From the NCBI RefSeq assembly GCF_954871325.1, contig NC_088779.1, positions 6,450,846 to 6,514,845 on the forward strand: a stretch of DNA of 64,000 nt, in the 5' to 3' direction. Position numbers and translations under genes: made by a program. This stretch comes from Gordionus sp. m RMFG-2023. Lineage: Eukaryota; Nematomorpha; Gordioida; Chordodea; Parachordodidae. The notes under the pieces were generated by a model. That model was not told the DNA's origin. It searched no databases and worked only from the letters and a program-made list of their open reading frames with translations. The first letter of the stretch is position 1; each line of letters starts with the position of its first letter. Positions 34,501 to 45,264 of this stretch are shown here, in pieces.

Positions 34501-37032
34501 ATGTAAAAAACGAACGCGTTCGTCAAAATAAAAAAGGAAATGCGTTCACGTTCAAAGTTCCTAAAAATAAAAAGAACGTCGTTCATTAATTATATAATAT
34601 AATAATTATAATATCAATGAAAATATTAGTTCGTTTTTTTTCTTCTTCAAAATATCGATAAAACAAGTTAAGCGACTATATAAAAAAGACAAACTAAAAA
34701 TAAGTCTTTAATCTCAAAAAGAAATGGTTTATCCCCTCATTCATAGCTAGCGCGAATAAAATACTTTCGGTCACAAATTTACGCGGACTTTGAATGAAGG
34801 GTTACCCTGAATTCAAAGTTAGCATAATAAAAAAACGCTAAGTCTAATCCGATATTTAATATTGGCATAGCCATACTTATTTCAAATATTATAACTAAAA
34901 AAAATTCGCAATTTAACTATTTTCTTCTAAATAATTCCATATTTTTTTTAAAAAAAAATATTACAACTAATTTGAAGTTCGCTTTACATTAGCTTCTAGA
35001 AAATATTTAAAAAATATTCACCCCATCCGATTTAAAAAAAAGAGAGGCACAGCTTCAGGAATTCGGGGGGTCACTATTGGGCGGGGTTTCCCCCCCATAA
35101 ATTTTTGAAGTCTTGAGGTCTACTTAGTGTAGGCCTTTGGCACTGTTACACTTTAAATAAATTTGGCATGTCACTTTTTTTTTAAAATATAAAATTGATA
35201 TTTTATTATTTTTAAAAAAATATAAACTTTTATTTATTTTTCTTTAAAATTATTATTTATAGTAATATTTATATAGGGCCAGGCCGTATTTTAAATTTTT
35301 TTAAAATGTACCCAGGCTGGGCATAAAATTTTTTTAAAAAAAATACCCAGACCTGGCCATATATTTTAAATCGCCATTAGCTATAAAAATTAAATGTTAT
35401 ATATTATAAAAAATATCCGGGCCAGGCCTGAAAATATAAAATCGGGGCTGGGCCTTGCAAATGCTACCTCGCAGATCTCTGATATATATTATTGTATATA
35501 TTTTTTAGGAAAATAAGAGTGGGGAAGGAACGTAGGGAAATATTATCAGTAAAATGATATTTACAAAAACAGCAAATTTTCGCTATGCCTATAGTAAAGT
35601 CCCAAAAAATGTTATTGAGCAGTATAATTATAATATTTTTAAGGTTATCTCCCACAATTTTTTAGTTAACATGCGAAGATCTCTTTCCCTCAAAACTATA
35701 TAATTGAAAATCTCTCTTAATTTTAAAATTTCTCCCACATAATTTTAACCTTTTTATATTTATAAAAAATAATTTTGAGAAACATTTTAATGTCGTTTGA
35801 TTTTTGTATAATAAAATTAATATTAATTTTATAAATAAATGTTATTATAAAATTTTGTTGCGTTTATCATATCCAAGTATTTACTTTTATATAAGAAATA
35901 AAGTAACTCCACAAATAAGTAGAAATTAAAACTAGGAATAAAATATTACCTATTTGCAAAAATATAAATCAAAACGATACTGATTTTTAAGATGAAGTTT
36001 TAAAAAATAGGAATAAAAAGGGTAGGCCAAAGTGGCATTTTCATTAACCCAGCCAAATGCCGGTAATTTGGCTAAAGGCCAGCAATAATATTTCCCCCAA
36101 TTTTCATTGATTTCTCCTGCAATTTGTTGATTTTCACCTTAACAATACTGTTCAAGACATCCCCTATATAATTTTTTAAATTATTTACCACAAGATTTTA
36201 AGTGTTTTTTTATAATATTGGATTTTTGGTAGCATATCATTATTTATTTTAATTAAATTACTTTATATGTATATATGAAATTTTGTACCATTGTTATTTT
36301 ATTCTAGCTCTTGCTATTCAAACAGCTTCAAATTCCAAACTGACAAAAACAAACACTTATGAACATTCATACTTGCTAATTAACTTTTTTGCCTATTATT
36401 CCTCATTCGATTTTAATAGCCATGGGATGGCCATATCACCTAAAGATCATGCCCAACATCTTGAAACAAATAATCATCCACAATCTACATCACCATTAAA
36501 TTATCTGCTTTTTGGTAAACCAGACTTCTCACCATTTTACATAAAAAATCCAGTAGATACTTCCTTAAATGTCGCTAAAAATGTAACCAGTGATCAAGTG
36601 CAACACTTTAAAGCAGTTTGTAGAGCCACTTTATCAAAGTTAGGAATTTGTTTTGAAGGTTTCCCTTTTAAAAATGATGATATCATTGAACATATAAATA
36701 ATATTGACAAATTAGGAACCAAAAGTCAAGGCCTATTAGAATTGGTTTTTGAGGATGTAAATCAGGGAGATATAAAAAGATTTTTTGATGCTGAAACATA
36801 TGTCAATATTGATAATGATCATAGAAGTCATGCAAACAAAGAAAATATTTGTGAATTTGATAATAATAATCTAGAAAATAATGAAGAAATTGATGGATTC
36901 CATATTGCAGAAAGGTATAAAAGTCCTATTAGTCAAAATTTAGTCAATAATAAAAATTTGGAAAATGAATTTGATATAAATTCAAAAAATTATATGCCTA
37001 AAAACATTAAAATATCGAGTATATTGGAATAG
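28568..37032 (+). CDS. MTPAP: Mitochondrial poly(A) polymerase (7 exons)
   Basis: MTPAP is a non-canonical nucleotidyltransferase that adds 3' A-tails to mitochondrial RNA in the matrix. Exons: 28568-28846, 29167-29436, 29508-29571, 29621-29929, 30119-30320, 30862-31043, 36308-37032; 676 aa, all GT-AG, phases consistent throughout. N-terminal RNA-binding-like part: FSEFLQKRRSEAQNSILLIL and LKCLQFGTIKKAYPY. Catalytic part: LRFLTCSLLQ, then PFGSSVNSFGKYNSDLDML with metal ligands D290 and D292; third aspartate D369 in LSCDLS. Central part: SDILYTLGRADPRI, RFWAKNYGVTNPFPGKW, LTNF. Last exon: LLINFFAYYSSFDF, then PFYIKNPVDTSLNVAKNV. It lacks most of the linker that human MTPAP has before LLKEFF, and has a longer Asn/Asp-rich C-terminal tail (human protein 582 aa). 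Intron 6 is 5264 nt and full of repeats, so a small extra exon there is possible. Exon 3 (64 nt) is the least certain join. The basic N-terminus MFIKFYKTTKFMGK suits mitochondrial import. Confidence 0.88.
31578..31813. mobile_element. MITE of the GATCTGCA/CCCGG family in MTPAP intron 6
   Basis: Starts TAGTGATCTGCATCGGGC and ends TTGCAGATCTCTA. Identical 8-mers GTGTCAAT flank it (31570-31577 and 31814-31821). The body has CCCGGCCCG repeats around an AT-rich core with CTCAAAATAAACGATAT, shared with 61637-62001. Confidence 0.85.
31875..33855. mobile_element. 1.98 kb foldback transposon within MTPAP intron 6
   Basis: Ends GGCCATTCCACGTCAAATCG and CGATTTGACATGGAATGATGGCC are inverted copies. Strong inverted similarity runs about 470 bp into each arm (for example CTCGAGATATAGGGGCTCAA near 31991 against its inverse near 33695; AATATTGGCGCCATTATAGG near 32155 against its inverse near 33545). 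CATCT on both sides may be a 5-bp target duplication. The unpaired middle carries a minus-strand open frame (next entry). I cannot assign a superfamily. Confidence 0.8.
32711..33037 (-). CDS. Unrecognised open frame in the centre of the foldback element
   Basis: Open for about 108 codons after a TAA at 33040-33038, with no ATG near its front; the composition is clearly more coding-like than the arms. Landmarks: LDLESAKTCILGVDQLKFYS, MDVPNIKMLHPFNLQRH, YRENLRKILPWITHKNLPLN, LVCSSWRQKLGN. I see no zinc-finger or DDE pattern. It may be an exon of the element's own protein, a captured host exon, or a nested gene antisense to MTPAP. Confidence 0.45.
   Translation of the reverse strand, partial: FYRLSTNNNLDLESAKTCILGVDQLKFYSISQMDVPNIKMLHPFNLQRHTYYRENLRKILPWITHKNLPLNLDMLVCSSWRQKLGNIPYTSDDNVDIDSPLHINQEAI
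35275..35482. repeat. GATCTGCA/CCCGG family copy in MTPAP intron 6
   Basis: Begins near AGGGCCAGGCCGTATTTT, carries repeated CCCAGRCCTGGCC blocks, and ends CTACCTCGCAGATCTCTG. No left target duplication identified. Confidence 0.55.
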
Positions 37033-37325
37033 GAGCACAATTTATGACATAAATATCAAATAAATAATCAAGTCAATAGTTGAAATTGAAATATATATTT
37101 TTAAAAAAAATATTATTTAAATATGTAAAATATGATCACACAAAATTTTGAATAAAGTTGAGATTATTTTTCTATAATTATATATTTATCATAATAATCC
37201 AAAATAGGGTTGACATATAAATATTCTGTTATAAATTACCTATGTCATGATTATCTATGACTATATAGCATTTTTTAAAATAAATATTGATATTTTAATT
37301 TTTTTTAATAAATCATAGAATAGAT

Positions 37326-37796
37326 TTAAGATCTTTTTTGAATTATTTCATATAATTTATTATTCCATTCTTCTTCAGTTATTTGGAAGGACCATTGAGG
37401 AAAATTTGAAGAAGGAATATTAATATTTAGCATAGCATTTTTAACTTGAATCTCATTTTCTAAATTAAATTCAAAATCTAGATTATTACCAATGTCATCT
37501 TCAATATAATCATTTACCTTTTAAGATAATCAAAAATCTATATAAATCTAAATATTAAATATACATATGGAATTTCTATATGGCTTGGTAAAGGTTGCTC
37601 TTCTTCCTCAGATTCCTGATTTAAGAGTTCATATCCATCTGTATTTGGGATTATATCCTCATTAATAACTTCATTATTAATAACTAAAATTATAAATTAT
37701 TTAATCAAAAGTCAGGCTGTTACCAAAATCGTTAATATCTGTTATAGATTGACAAGGAACTTTAGGTATAGGCGTCATATTTTGTAAAAGAGTCAT
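37326..37796 (-). CDS. MEA1: Male-enhanced antigen 1 homologue (3 exons)
   Basis: MEA1 is a small conserved acidic animal protein of poorly known function, linked to the testis in mammals. Exons: 37796-37724, 37683-37565, 37517-37326; 127 aa, with introns of only 40 and 47 nt, GT-AG, in phase. The middle exon reads TDGYELLNQESEEEEQPLP, matching the mammalian YQPLNQDPEQEE element. The last exon reads ENEIQVKNAMLNINIP then FPQWSFQITEEEWNNKLYEI, matching the family's C-terminal block (VELVKRTMAGVSLP, PAWAREISDAQW). The human protein is 185 aa, so the N-terminus is shorter; the frame stays open upstream of the chosen ATG (to about 37915), so an earlier start or another exon is possible. It is convergent with MTPAP (294 bp between stop codons) and divergent from REXO2 (1.1 kb). 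Confidence 0.8.
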
Positions 37797-38906
37797 AAAA
37801 AAATCAAATCTTATAAGGATATCTGAAAAATTATAGGATGTGCAGCTGATGCTTCTGCATAACTTCTGACCTGAGAAATAAATTAAATAAACAACACAAA
37901 TCTTATAGCTAATCATTTTTTTAAAAAATATTTTTTGGTGGGATTAACGATGTGATGTTTATGGCTATGAAATACGGCTTAAACCTACTATTGCAGTGAT
38001 TTTATAAAATCATGACGAGCCAATTAGAATAATCGAAAGTAAAATAAAATTTTATTTTTTGTTTTATGCAATTAAACAACAATATAATTATCTTAAAATA
38101 TTTATATTATGCAAATTATTTATGAATAAAAATATACCTATTAATTTTGTGTAATTATTTATTTTGAACTAAATTTTAAAACCAAATTTATAAAATAGAG
38201 AAAAATAAATTATATTAAAATGAAATAAAATAAAATGCAATCAATAAAATATATTTAAAAGAAAAAGGAATAAAAAATATATTGATAAAATAAACGTGAG
38301 TAAGTGTATAGCACCGTAGATTAAATTAATATATATTTGAATTATAATCCCAGGGGGAGTCAAAAAATATTTTTTCATAGCTACTAAATAATCTCTTTTT
38401 TTTAGTGGCATAAAATTTTTTTTTGAGGAGACTTTAAATTTTTCAGGTGGCGCTTACTAGTAAAAACCTTCCTGTGGATCCCATAAAATTAAATGTAATT
38501 TTTGGTCGAGTGCTTTAAAGAAATCCATACTCTGGATCCGAAAATACTAATTATTCTGTAAAGAATTGGGATTAACGTCATATTAAAGTTATAAGCCTTC
38601 CTAGCTCGTCTAAATAAGTTAAACTTAGTCAACGAATTTTATATTATATTATTAAGTTAAGTGAACAATTTATATAATTAAAATTAGCAATTAATTTTCC
38701 GAACTATGGGATTCATATTTTCGTTATTTTATAATTGAGTTTGTTAAAGCACATGGACCCAAAAAAAGGAATTATGGTATTATGTGCTCTAACTATAAAA
38801 TTATTACCTTCAATAAAAATATATTTTTGGAATAAATATAAAGGCCAAATTCTTGTAAAGCATCTGCACAACGGCTGATTGTTGGAACATATGTTTTTAA
38901 GATCCT

Positions 38907-41900
38907 ATGTACCATGTGCATCTAACTAAAAATGTTTTATCATACAATAATTTTCGCAAATTTTGGAGTCTAGGACATACAATGTTATCAGGCAGAAAAT
39001 TTAGTCGCAGAGATAGCCGGATTCTCTCTCCTGATCACATAGTCTGGCTTGATCTTGAGGTTCTTCTATAATTTATATTTCCTAATATTAATGAATTAGA
39101 TGACTGGTTTAAATCCAAATAAAGATAAAATTCTAGAAATCGCGTGTATTATTACAGATTCCAATCTTTATGTAGTTGAAGAGGTTTGTATTATATTTTT
39201 CTTTATATATCTCTAGATCAGGGACCAAATTTAGTAATTCACCAAGAAGATGAAGTATTGGAAAATATGGATGATTGGTGCAAAGCAGTTCATGAAGAAG
39301 TAATTAATTGCTTGACATTTTTTATTAGAATATTGAGTAAAATCTAATTTTTAAATTATATCCATATAGATATTAAATCCAATTTTTATTTAAAATTTTA
39401 TAGTCTGGCTTGTTAAAGGCTGTAAAAGAAAGTGAAATAACTGTGGAAAAGGCATGCCATTTATACCTTTCATTTTTGAGATTTAGTAATATACCGCAAG
39501 GAGAGTGTCCTTTGGCAGGGAATACTGTTTATATGGATCGTTTATTTCTTAGGAAGTATATGCCAAGTTTAGATCAATATTTCCATTATCGTACAATAGA
39601 TGTTAGTTCGGTGAAAGAATTAGCCAAGTAATAAATTGAATTTTATAAATGAATATGCAGGCATAGATTTATATTATCTAGGATATATTTTTCAGAGATG
39701 CTATGACACATTGCTTTCAATTTGAACTTTTCCTTAATGATACCAAAAAATCATATTTAATCTTCTTAAATTGAACTTTTATATTTTAATAAATCATATA
39801 CCAATCCCTAAACTAATAAGAAAGAGAGAAGGTGTTGGTTTTTTAAAATTTCTTTCTACTTTTATTTTAAATAAATTAGAAATGACATTTGATTAATTTG
39901 ATATGAATTATATTTTTGATTTTTTAAAATAAATAGTATGTTTGACCAAAAGTTACAAATAGCATTACATTACATAACAGTTTGGCACATTACTTGAAAT
40001 AAATGGTAATCCAAAAAATAAGTAATGGTTTTACCAGTAATTACAATTATAACATGTAACAATTACCAAGGCTCTTCATTACATTTGTAAATAATTTAAA
40101 AATAAATGAAAATTAAAAAAGATGATAAAGAATTTTATGATTTCTTTCTCAATTCTAAAATAAAAAAGCAGTATACACAATATATATTACAAACAGGCTA
40201 ATTTTATTTTATAATTTAATATACTAATTAATAACCAATATTATCATTATGAGCATTTGATGAAGAAACTGATTTTTCAAATAAAATATAATTTACATCT
40301 CTTTGGTCTATTACTTAATTTACAAACAAAAATTGGTGCTAAATGTTGGGTAATTTTATATTGTGATTGTATTGAATAAATATTATTTTATTATTATAAT
40401 GTTGATTTCTAATTATTGATTGTGAAAATGTAGGAATACATCAATTTTAACTTATATGAAATATATTTATAAAAATAATTTTTACCAATGCTCTATTGGG
40501 GTTTAGGCTTAGAAACAGTTATAAGATATATTACCTCTAAAGTAACTGCAATTGTCACTAAGAAGTTTTATAAAAAATTTTTACCAGAGGATGATGAGGA
40601 TTCCCAGCATAATTTATAAAATGGATGGTATCATATCGCAAAAGATGTTTTATACAAAAAACAACATTGCATTACACAAACAAATAAAACGGTGTCATTG
40701 CATTTTTAAATGAGAATTCTACCAGAGCGTTATATAACATAACGCTAGCAATAATGTAACGCTATTTATACAGGTAGCGTTACCATATAACGCTCTTCTA
40801 ATTCTATCATTTTGAAAATATAACAAAAATCTCTGTACTATTTATTAGAGTAAGGCCTCATTTATAGTAAACGCGTCATGTTCAAGCGTTGCGTTATTTA
40901 ACCTAGCTTTTTATAAAATAAATTTAATAGATAGGTATACATTTATAATTATAAGTCCTTATGATGATAACGCTTTGATAAAATTTGAAAAACATATGTT
41001 GCGATGCGTTCATTTAAAAATAATAGCGAATTCATATACTACAAATATATAAAATAATTATCTCAATTTTACCTTTATCTTTTTTTAAAACTGAATTAGC
41101 TGTAATAAAGCTGCGTAAATAACGCTACGCTTAAAAATAACGCTTATACTACAAATACAACGCAACGTAACCTAACCTTCAGTTTCGTTACTTTTAAAAT
41201 TCAATATTTATTAAAAAATCTAGTCATCAAAGAAACGTTTATCCATTTTAAGCAATTTATCACTATTTTTTTTTGCAAATTTTAAATGAGCTCTATTTTG
41301 AGAAATAATTATGTTATCAAAAATGGATTAATATAAAATATTAATAAATTCATTTCTGTATATAGTTTATCCTAGGTGCTATAAACATTCTAAAAAAAAA
41401 CGAACGCGTTCACTCTCAAAAAAAAAATATATGAATAAATTTTTTTAAAAAGCATCTAATATTTAATTTATCTTATATTTTTTTAACACAATATCGTCGG
41501 CCTAGAAGTGTAATGCTACACTTGCGCAAATGTTTAAAATGAAAAAATCAACATTAAAGTTTAAAATCAAATATAGGTAAAGCTTATTGATCAATTTTGA
41601 CAGAGCTATAACTTTGGGCAAATATTAATATTTTTTTTAATCTAATTTTTTATTTTTATATATATTGGGAATAAATAAGTTATTATCGACTTCCAACTCG
41701 AAAATTTTGAAAATGTCGAGCACTCCAATTCTAGGCCGACGGAAATGATAACTAAGAGAAAAATACAAACGAAATTTTTACATGACCATCTTTATGCCAA
41801 GTTTAAAGTTTTAAAAATTAAAATTCTATAACGACTACAGGGCTTCCAAGTTTTCGCAGTTTTATTTACTTTGTTTATTAATTGATTACCCAATGTTTCC

Positions 41901-42546
41901 CTTCAATAATTTGCGCGGCAAATTGATATTTACATAAATTAACGCAAATAATATGGCCTAATAAAGTAAAATTGGCGTTATATTTTAATATTAAGGTTTT
42001 TTTTAAAAAAAACATTTAAAGATACAATAATCGATTTATGGATAAATATTATGTAAATTGAATTTAAAAAAAAAAATCTCAAAGTAACGGTAACATAACA
42101 ATTGATTTTAAGTAACGTGCTGGACATACTTTATTATTATCGTGCACCAAGTTAATATCTGTTTTTATATCGATAAAGCTAATAAAAATGTGAAGTAACA
42201 TGATACTTCATTATTTTGACGTTGGCGGTGCTAATATAGGCCGATACCATGTTAAGTTCCGTTTTTGTATGGATAGAGCTAATGAAAAAAAATGATGTCA
42301 GTGCATCTCCGATATCCTTGTTTATAAAAAAAATATAATTTATATAATATTTAAAGGAGATGGTACCCTGGCGTTTTTGGCAAAATGCCGAAGAAAATGC
42401 TTCATCACAGGTAATATATTTTTTATTTTACTGTATTTTCAACATTAAACTAATATAAATATTTAAAACATTTATATAGAGCATTAGCTGACATCAAAGA
42501 AAGCATCGAAGAATTAAAATTTTACCGACAAAATATTTTTAAATAA
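38907..42546 (+). CDS. REXO2: Oligoribonuclease, mitochondrial/cytosolic (6 exons)
   Basis: REXO2 is a DEDDh 3'-5' exonuclease that degrades RNA dinucleotides and nanoRNA in mitochondria and cytosol. Exons: 38907-39059, 39100-39183, 39222-39299, 39404-39627, 42357-42410, 42480-42546; 219 aa, all joins GT-AG and in frame. Introns are 40, 38, 104, 2729 and 69 nt. Catalytic acids: D49 and E51 in IVWLDLEMTGL, an ExoII aspartate near D150 in GNTVYMDRLF, then H197 and D202 in HHRALADIKES. GPNLVIHQ, DDWCKAVH, SGLLKAVKES, CPLAGNTV, RWYPG and KFYRQNIFK follow the family line by line. The first ATG gives a basic, amphipathic leader (MYHVHLTKNVLSYNNFRKFW) suited to mitochondrial import; a second ATG at 38982 would give a leaderless cytosolic form, as in vertebrates. 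It lacks the lysine-rich tail of the human protein. Confidence 0.95.
40488..40619 (+). CDS. Small open frame in REXO2 intron 4
   Basis: A 43-residue frame from ATG: MLYWGLGLETVIRY, VTAIVTKKFYKKF, ending in acidic LPEDDEDSQHNL. Composition is more coding-like than the surrounding intron; a short hydrophobic/basic helix then an acidic tail suggests a microprotein or an alternative exon. No family recognised. Confidence 0.35.
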   Translation: MLYWGLGLETVIRYITSKVTAIVTKKFYKKFLPEDDEDSQHNL

Positions 42547-44075
42547 GTCATCAACAATCGCTAAATTATATATATTTATGTATGTGTCCGACAAGATATT
42601 TCTACATAGTGACTTTTTCTAATATGTTATTTTTAGAATCTTATAATTTATATTTGTCAGGGACATATTTTTTTTTAAAAAACAAATATTCTATATTATT
42701 GTCAACTAGTGAATTATTTAGTATTAATATTATACCTCTCCAAATTTTGCAATTATATTTTAATTGTTTATATTTGTATAAATTAATTATAAAAATTTCT
42801 GAATAAATTTCTTAGTCATACATTACTTGTAAATTTTAAGAGGATTTTTACTATAACCTCTTACTGATATTATCCTTAAAAATTTAGATATTTAAAATTG
42901 CTAAAAGATTTATAAGCAACTACTAAAAAACAATAGCTCCTTTTTTCTATTATTTTGCGCCTTAACAATTAAGCCAAAACCTAATTTTTTAGGGCATCAA
43001 AAACGGTTCGATAAAAATAGTTAATTTGAAGAATATTTTTCAGCATAATCCTGCATTCACATAGCGCGAATTCGCGACGGAGGATAGAAAAATGCAGCAT
43101 ATTGTATAATTCGCCTCGAATTAACGCTAATTATGAATGAGGGGTAACGAATTTTTTTATTTTCATAAAGTTATAATATAGTGCTTAATTAATTATAAAC
43201 TATTATTAAAAATTTTATATTACAGTTTGTATTGCAACCATCAAATAATCAAATATTTTTGGGTACACCTTACTGCAAGCTTAAAAATATCAAATATTTT
43301 TAATAATATAATGTAAAAAAATATATATAATTTGTATATTTTATTAAAATTTGCTAATATTTAAAAACAGGGAACTGCATTACTCAAGACATACAGTTAC
43401 ATGTGCCTGATTACAAATTCGTCATTTTTTTTTGATATGTTAACTAAGAATTGCATAGTTTACTTCGATTGTAGAATATTTATTAAATAGCAGTATGGAT
43501 AAATTTATTTTCATCACAAATAAAATTGAAATTATTTTATTTTTTCCGCATCTTTAAAAAAAATTATAGTTGGCTACGTTTTTTTAAGTTATATTTAAGA
43601 GGAATTAAAACAAAAGAATTTTGTGATCTTCTCTGGTTCCGATTGTCCATTTCTCTTTATAGCATTAATCTTAATTTAAATTATTACACCTAATAGTCAC
43701 CTTGAAATGATTACCAAATAAGAAAGACAGCCGAGGGCGCACAACCTGCACAAAATACTTTTCGAGCCAGGAAACTTGTGCAAAATAATTTATCGGTTCT
43801 TAATTGTAACTTGAAATAATGCAATTTTATGATTTTTCTTCTGCTAAAATAAAAAATCATTACTGGCCAACCATCCAATGAAAAATATTTTTCCTTACAC
43901 TGGGCTATAACACTTTTTATAAATTCTTGACCGGCCGATTCGGAGTCATGCTGATCTAGTAATTAATGGGTAAAATTGATTTGTCATAAATCAACAACTA
44001 TACAAATACCCCCTCCCTTTCCTCCGAATATTGACCTAATCTATACTGTGTCCAAGTAAAAATTTAAATGTTAGG
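42547..44075. other. Downstream spacer of REXO2
   Basis: AT-rich, no gene recognised. A possible polyadenylation signal GAATAAATT lies near 42800. Confidence 0.4.
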
Positions 44076-44294
44076 TAGTGTTGTTAAACGGCTCAATTTG
44101 AGCCGATAATAAAAAACGGCTAACTCAATATTTTATCCAGAAAAATATTATGCAAGCTTAAAGATTTTGCTCATAGATAGCACAAAGGTTTAGACATCTG
44201 CGAAATCTGGAGCCTTAGGCAATATTTTTTTAGCTAAAATATTGAGTTAGCCGTTTTTAAAAATCGGCTCAAAATGAGCCGTTTAACAACACTA
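44076..44294. mobile_element. Best-preserved palindromic MITE, TAGTGTTGTTAA family
   Basis: 219 bp starting TAGTGTTGTTAAACGGCTC and ending GAGCCGTTTAACAACACTA. Inner inverted repeats (AACGGCTAACTCAATATTTT against AAAATATTGAGTTAGCCGTT) make it almost a full hairpin. Flanks do not match clearly. Confidence 0.8.
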
Positions 44295-44793
44295 ATCATG
44301 AATATTACCAATATATCTATGTTCTTTGACAAAATGAAAATATACTTGCATTTTGTCTTTCGTCAGTTTACTGTTCCATTCCAAGCCCTAAAAAAATTGT
44401 TCAAATTATTAGAATTTTATAATCATTGCCAGTAGGGAGTTTCTATTGCTATATTTCATCTAGCTTCCAACTCATTTTGAAGGTAGCACATGGGGTGGTG
44501 GGGGATCGTTATAAATTATATCTCAAAGAGATCTACAATATTATCCAAAAATAAATCGAATATTTATGAAAATATTAAAACGATATTTTTTTAGAAATTA
44601 TACACATATTATATTTATAAAATAATGATTTTTAGGATGATAAAGTCTGCTAATTTTATTTGAAATCACTAAACTTTGCTCCATATATATTTATGGAAAG
44701 CAGAGATATTCTTTTTATTTTGACCCGCAAGTTGACCGGAAGAATCAATCCTTCCCGTCAGAACTTGTCAAAACCAATCGATCGCTAGAATCA

Positions 44794-45261
44794 ATGTCGG
44801 ACGTTGTCTCGTTTATGTCTGAAGATTCTGGACTCCAGAAATGGCTAATAGACAATCCGTCTGCATCTTGGTCTTCCGCTAGCAACTCGGAAGCAGAGGT
44901 TACATCTATGGAATTCTTGGAGAACTCGCTCTTTGGAGACTACAATAATTCTGTTAGGCCCCAGGTGATATCAACAGCTCTCCCGGCAATGAACGACATC
45001 CTCATCGGTATCGTGACGGAGGATGAAGGATCTACACAGATTCTAACCTCACCCACCAGTGGCTCCTCCCTAAACATAGCGACAGCCAGGCTAACTGTGA
45101 GGCCACTGATGTCCAACTTTACCCATGCAGTGGCCACCAAGGGATTTAAGCCGAGACTGTATCATGTAAGGATACTGGAAAATGAGGAAGATATTATCGC
45201 CAGCAGATATCAATCAATAATTACCCAATTACTGAAACATCATACAACCGGGAAACGCTGA
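44794..45261 (+). CDS. First open frame of a GC-richer retroelement
   Basis: 155 aa from ATG, of unknown function. Ser/Thr/Glu-rich front (MSDVVSFMSEDSGLQKWL), then LPAMNDILIGIVTEDEGS. Its base composition and codon use are far less AT-rich than the host genes. It lies directly upstream of reverse-transcriptase-like sequence, so it could be a gag-like or N-terminal part of the polyprotein. Confidence 0.5.
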   Translation: MSDVVSFMSEDSGLQKWLIDNPSASWSSASNSEAEVTSMEFLENSLFGDYNNSVRPQVISTALPAMNDILIGIVTEDEGSTQILTSPTSGSSLNIATARLTVRPLMSNFTHAVATKGFKPRLYHVRILENEEDIIASRYQSIITQLLKHHTTGKR

Positions 45262-45264
45262 CCA

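Noticed and set aside
42582-42806. 74-codon frame after REXO2
   Set aside because: Lies in the REXO2 3' flank, AT-driven Leu/Ile/Tyr-rich translation without a family pattern.
44940-45140. Minus-strand frame inside the retroelement
   Set aside because: Antisense shadow of the 155-aa plus-strand frame.
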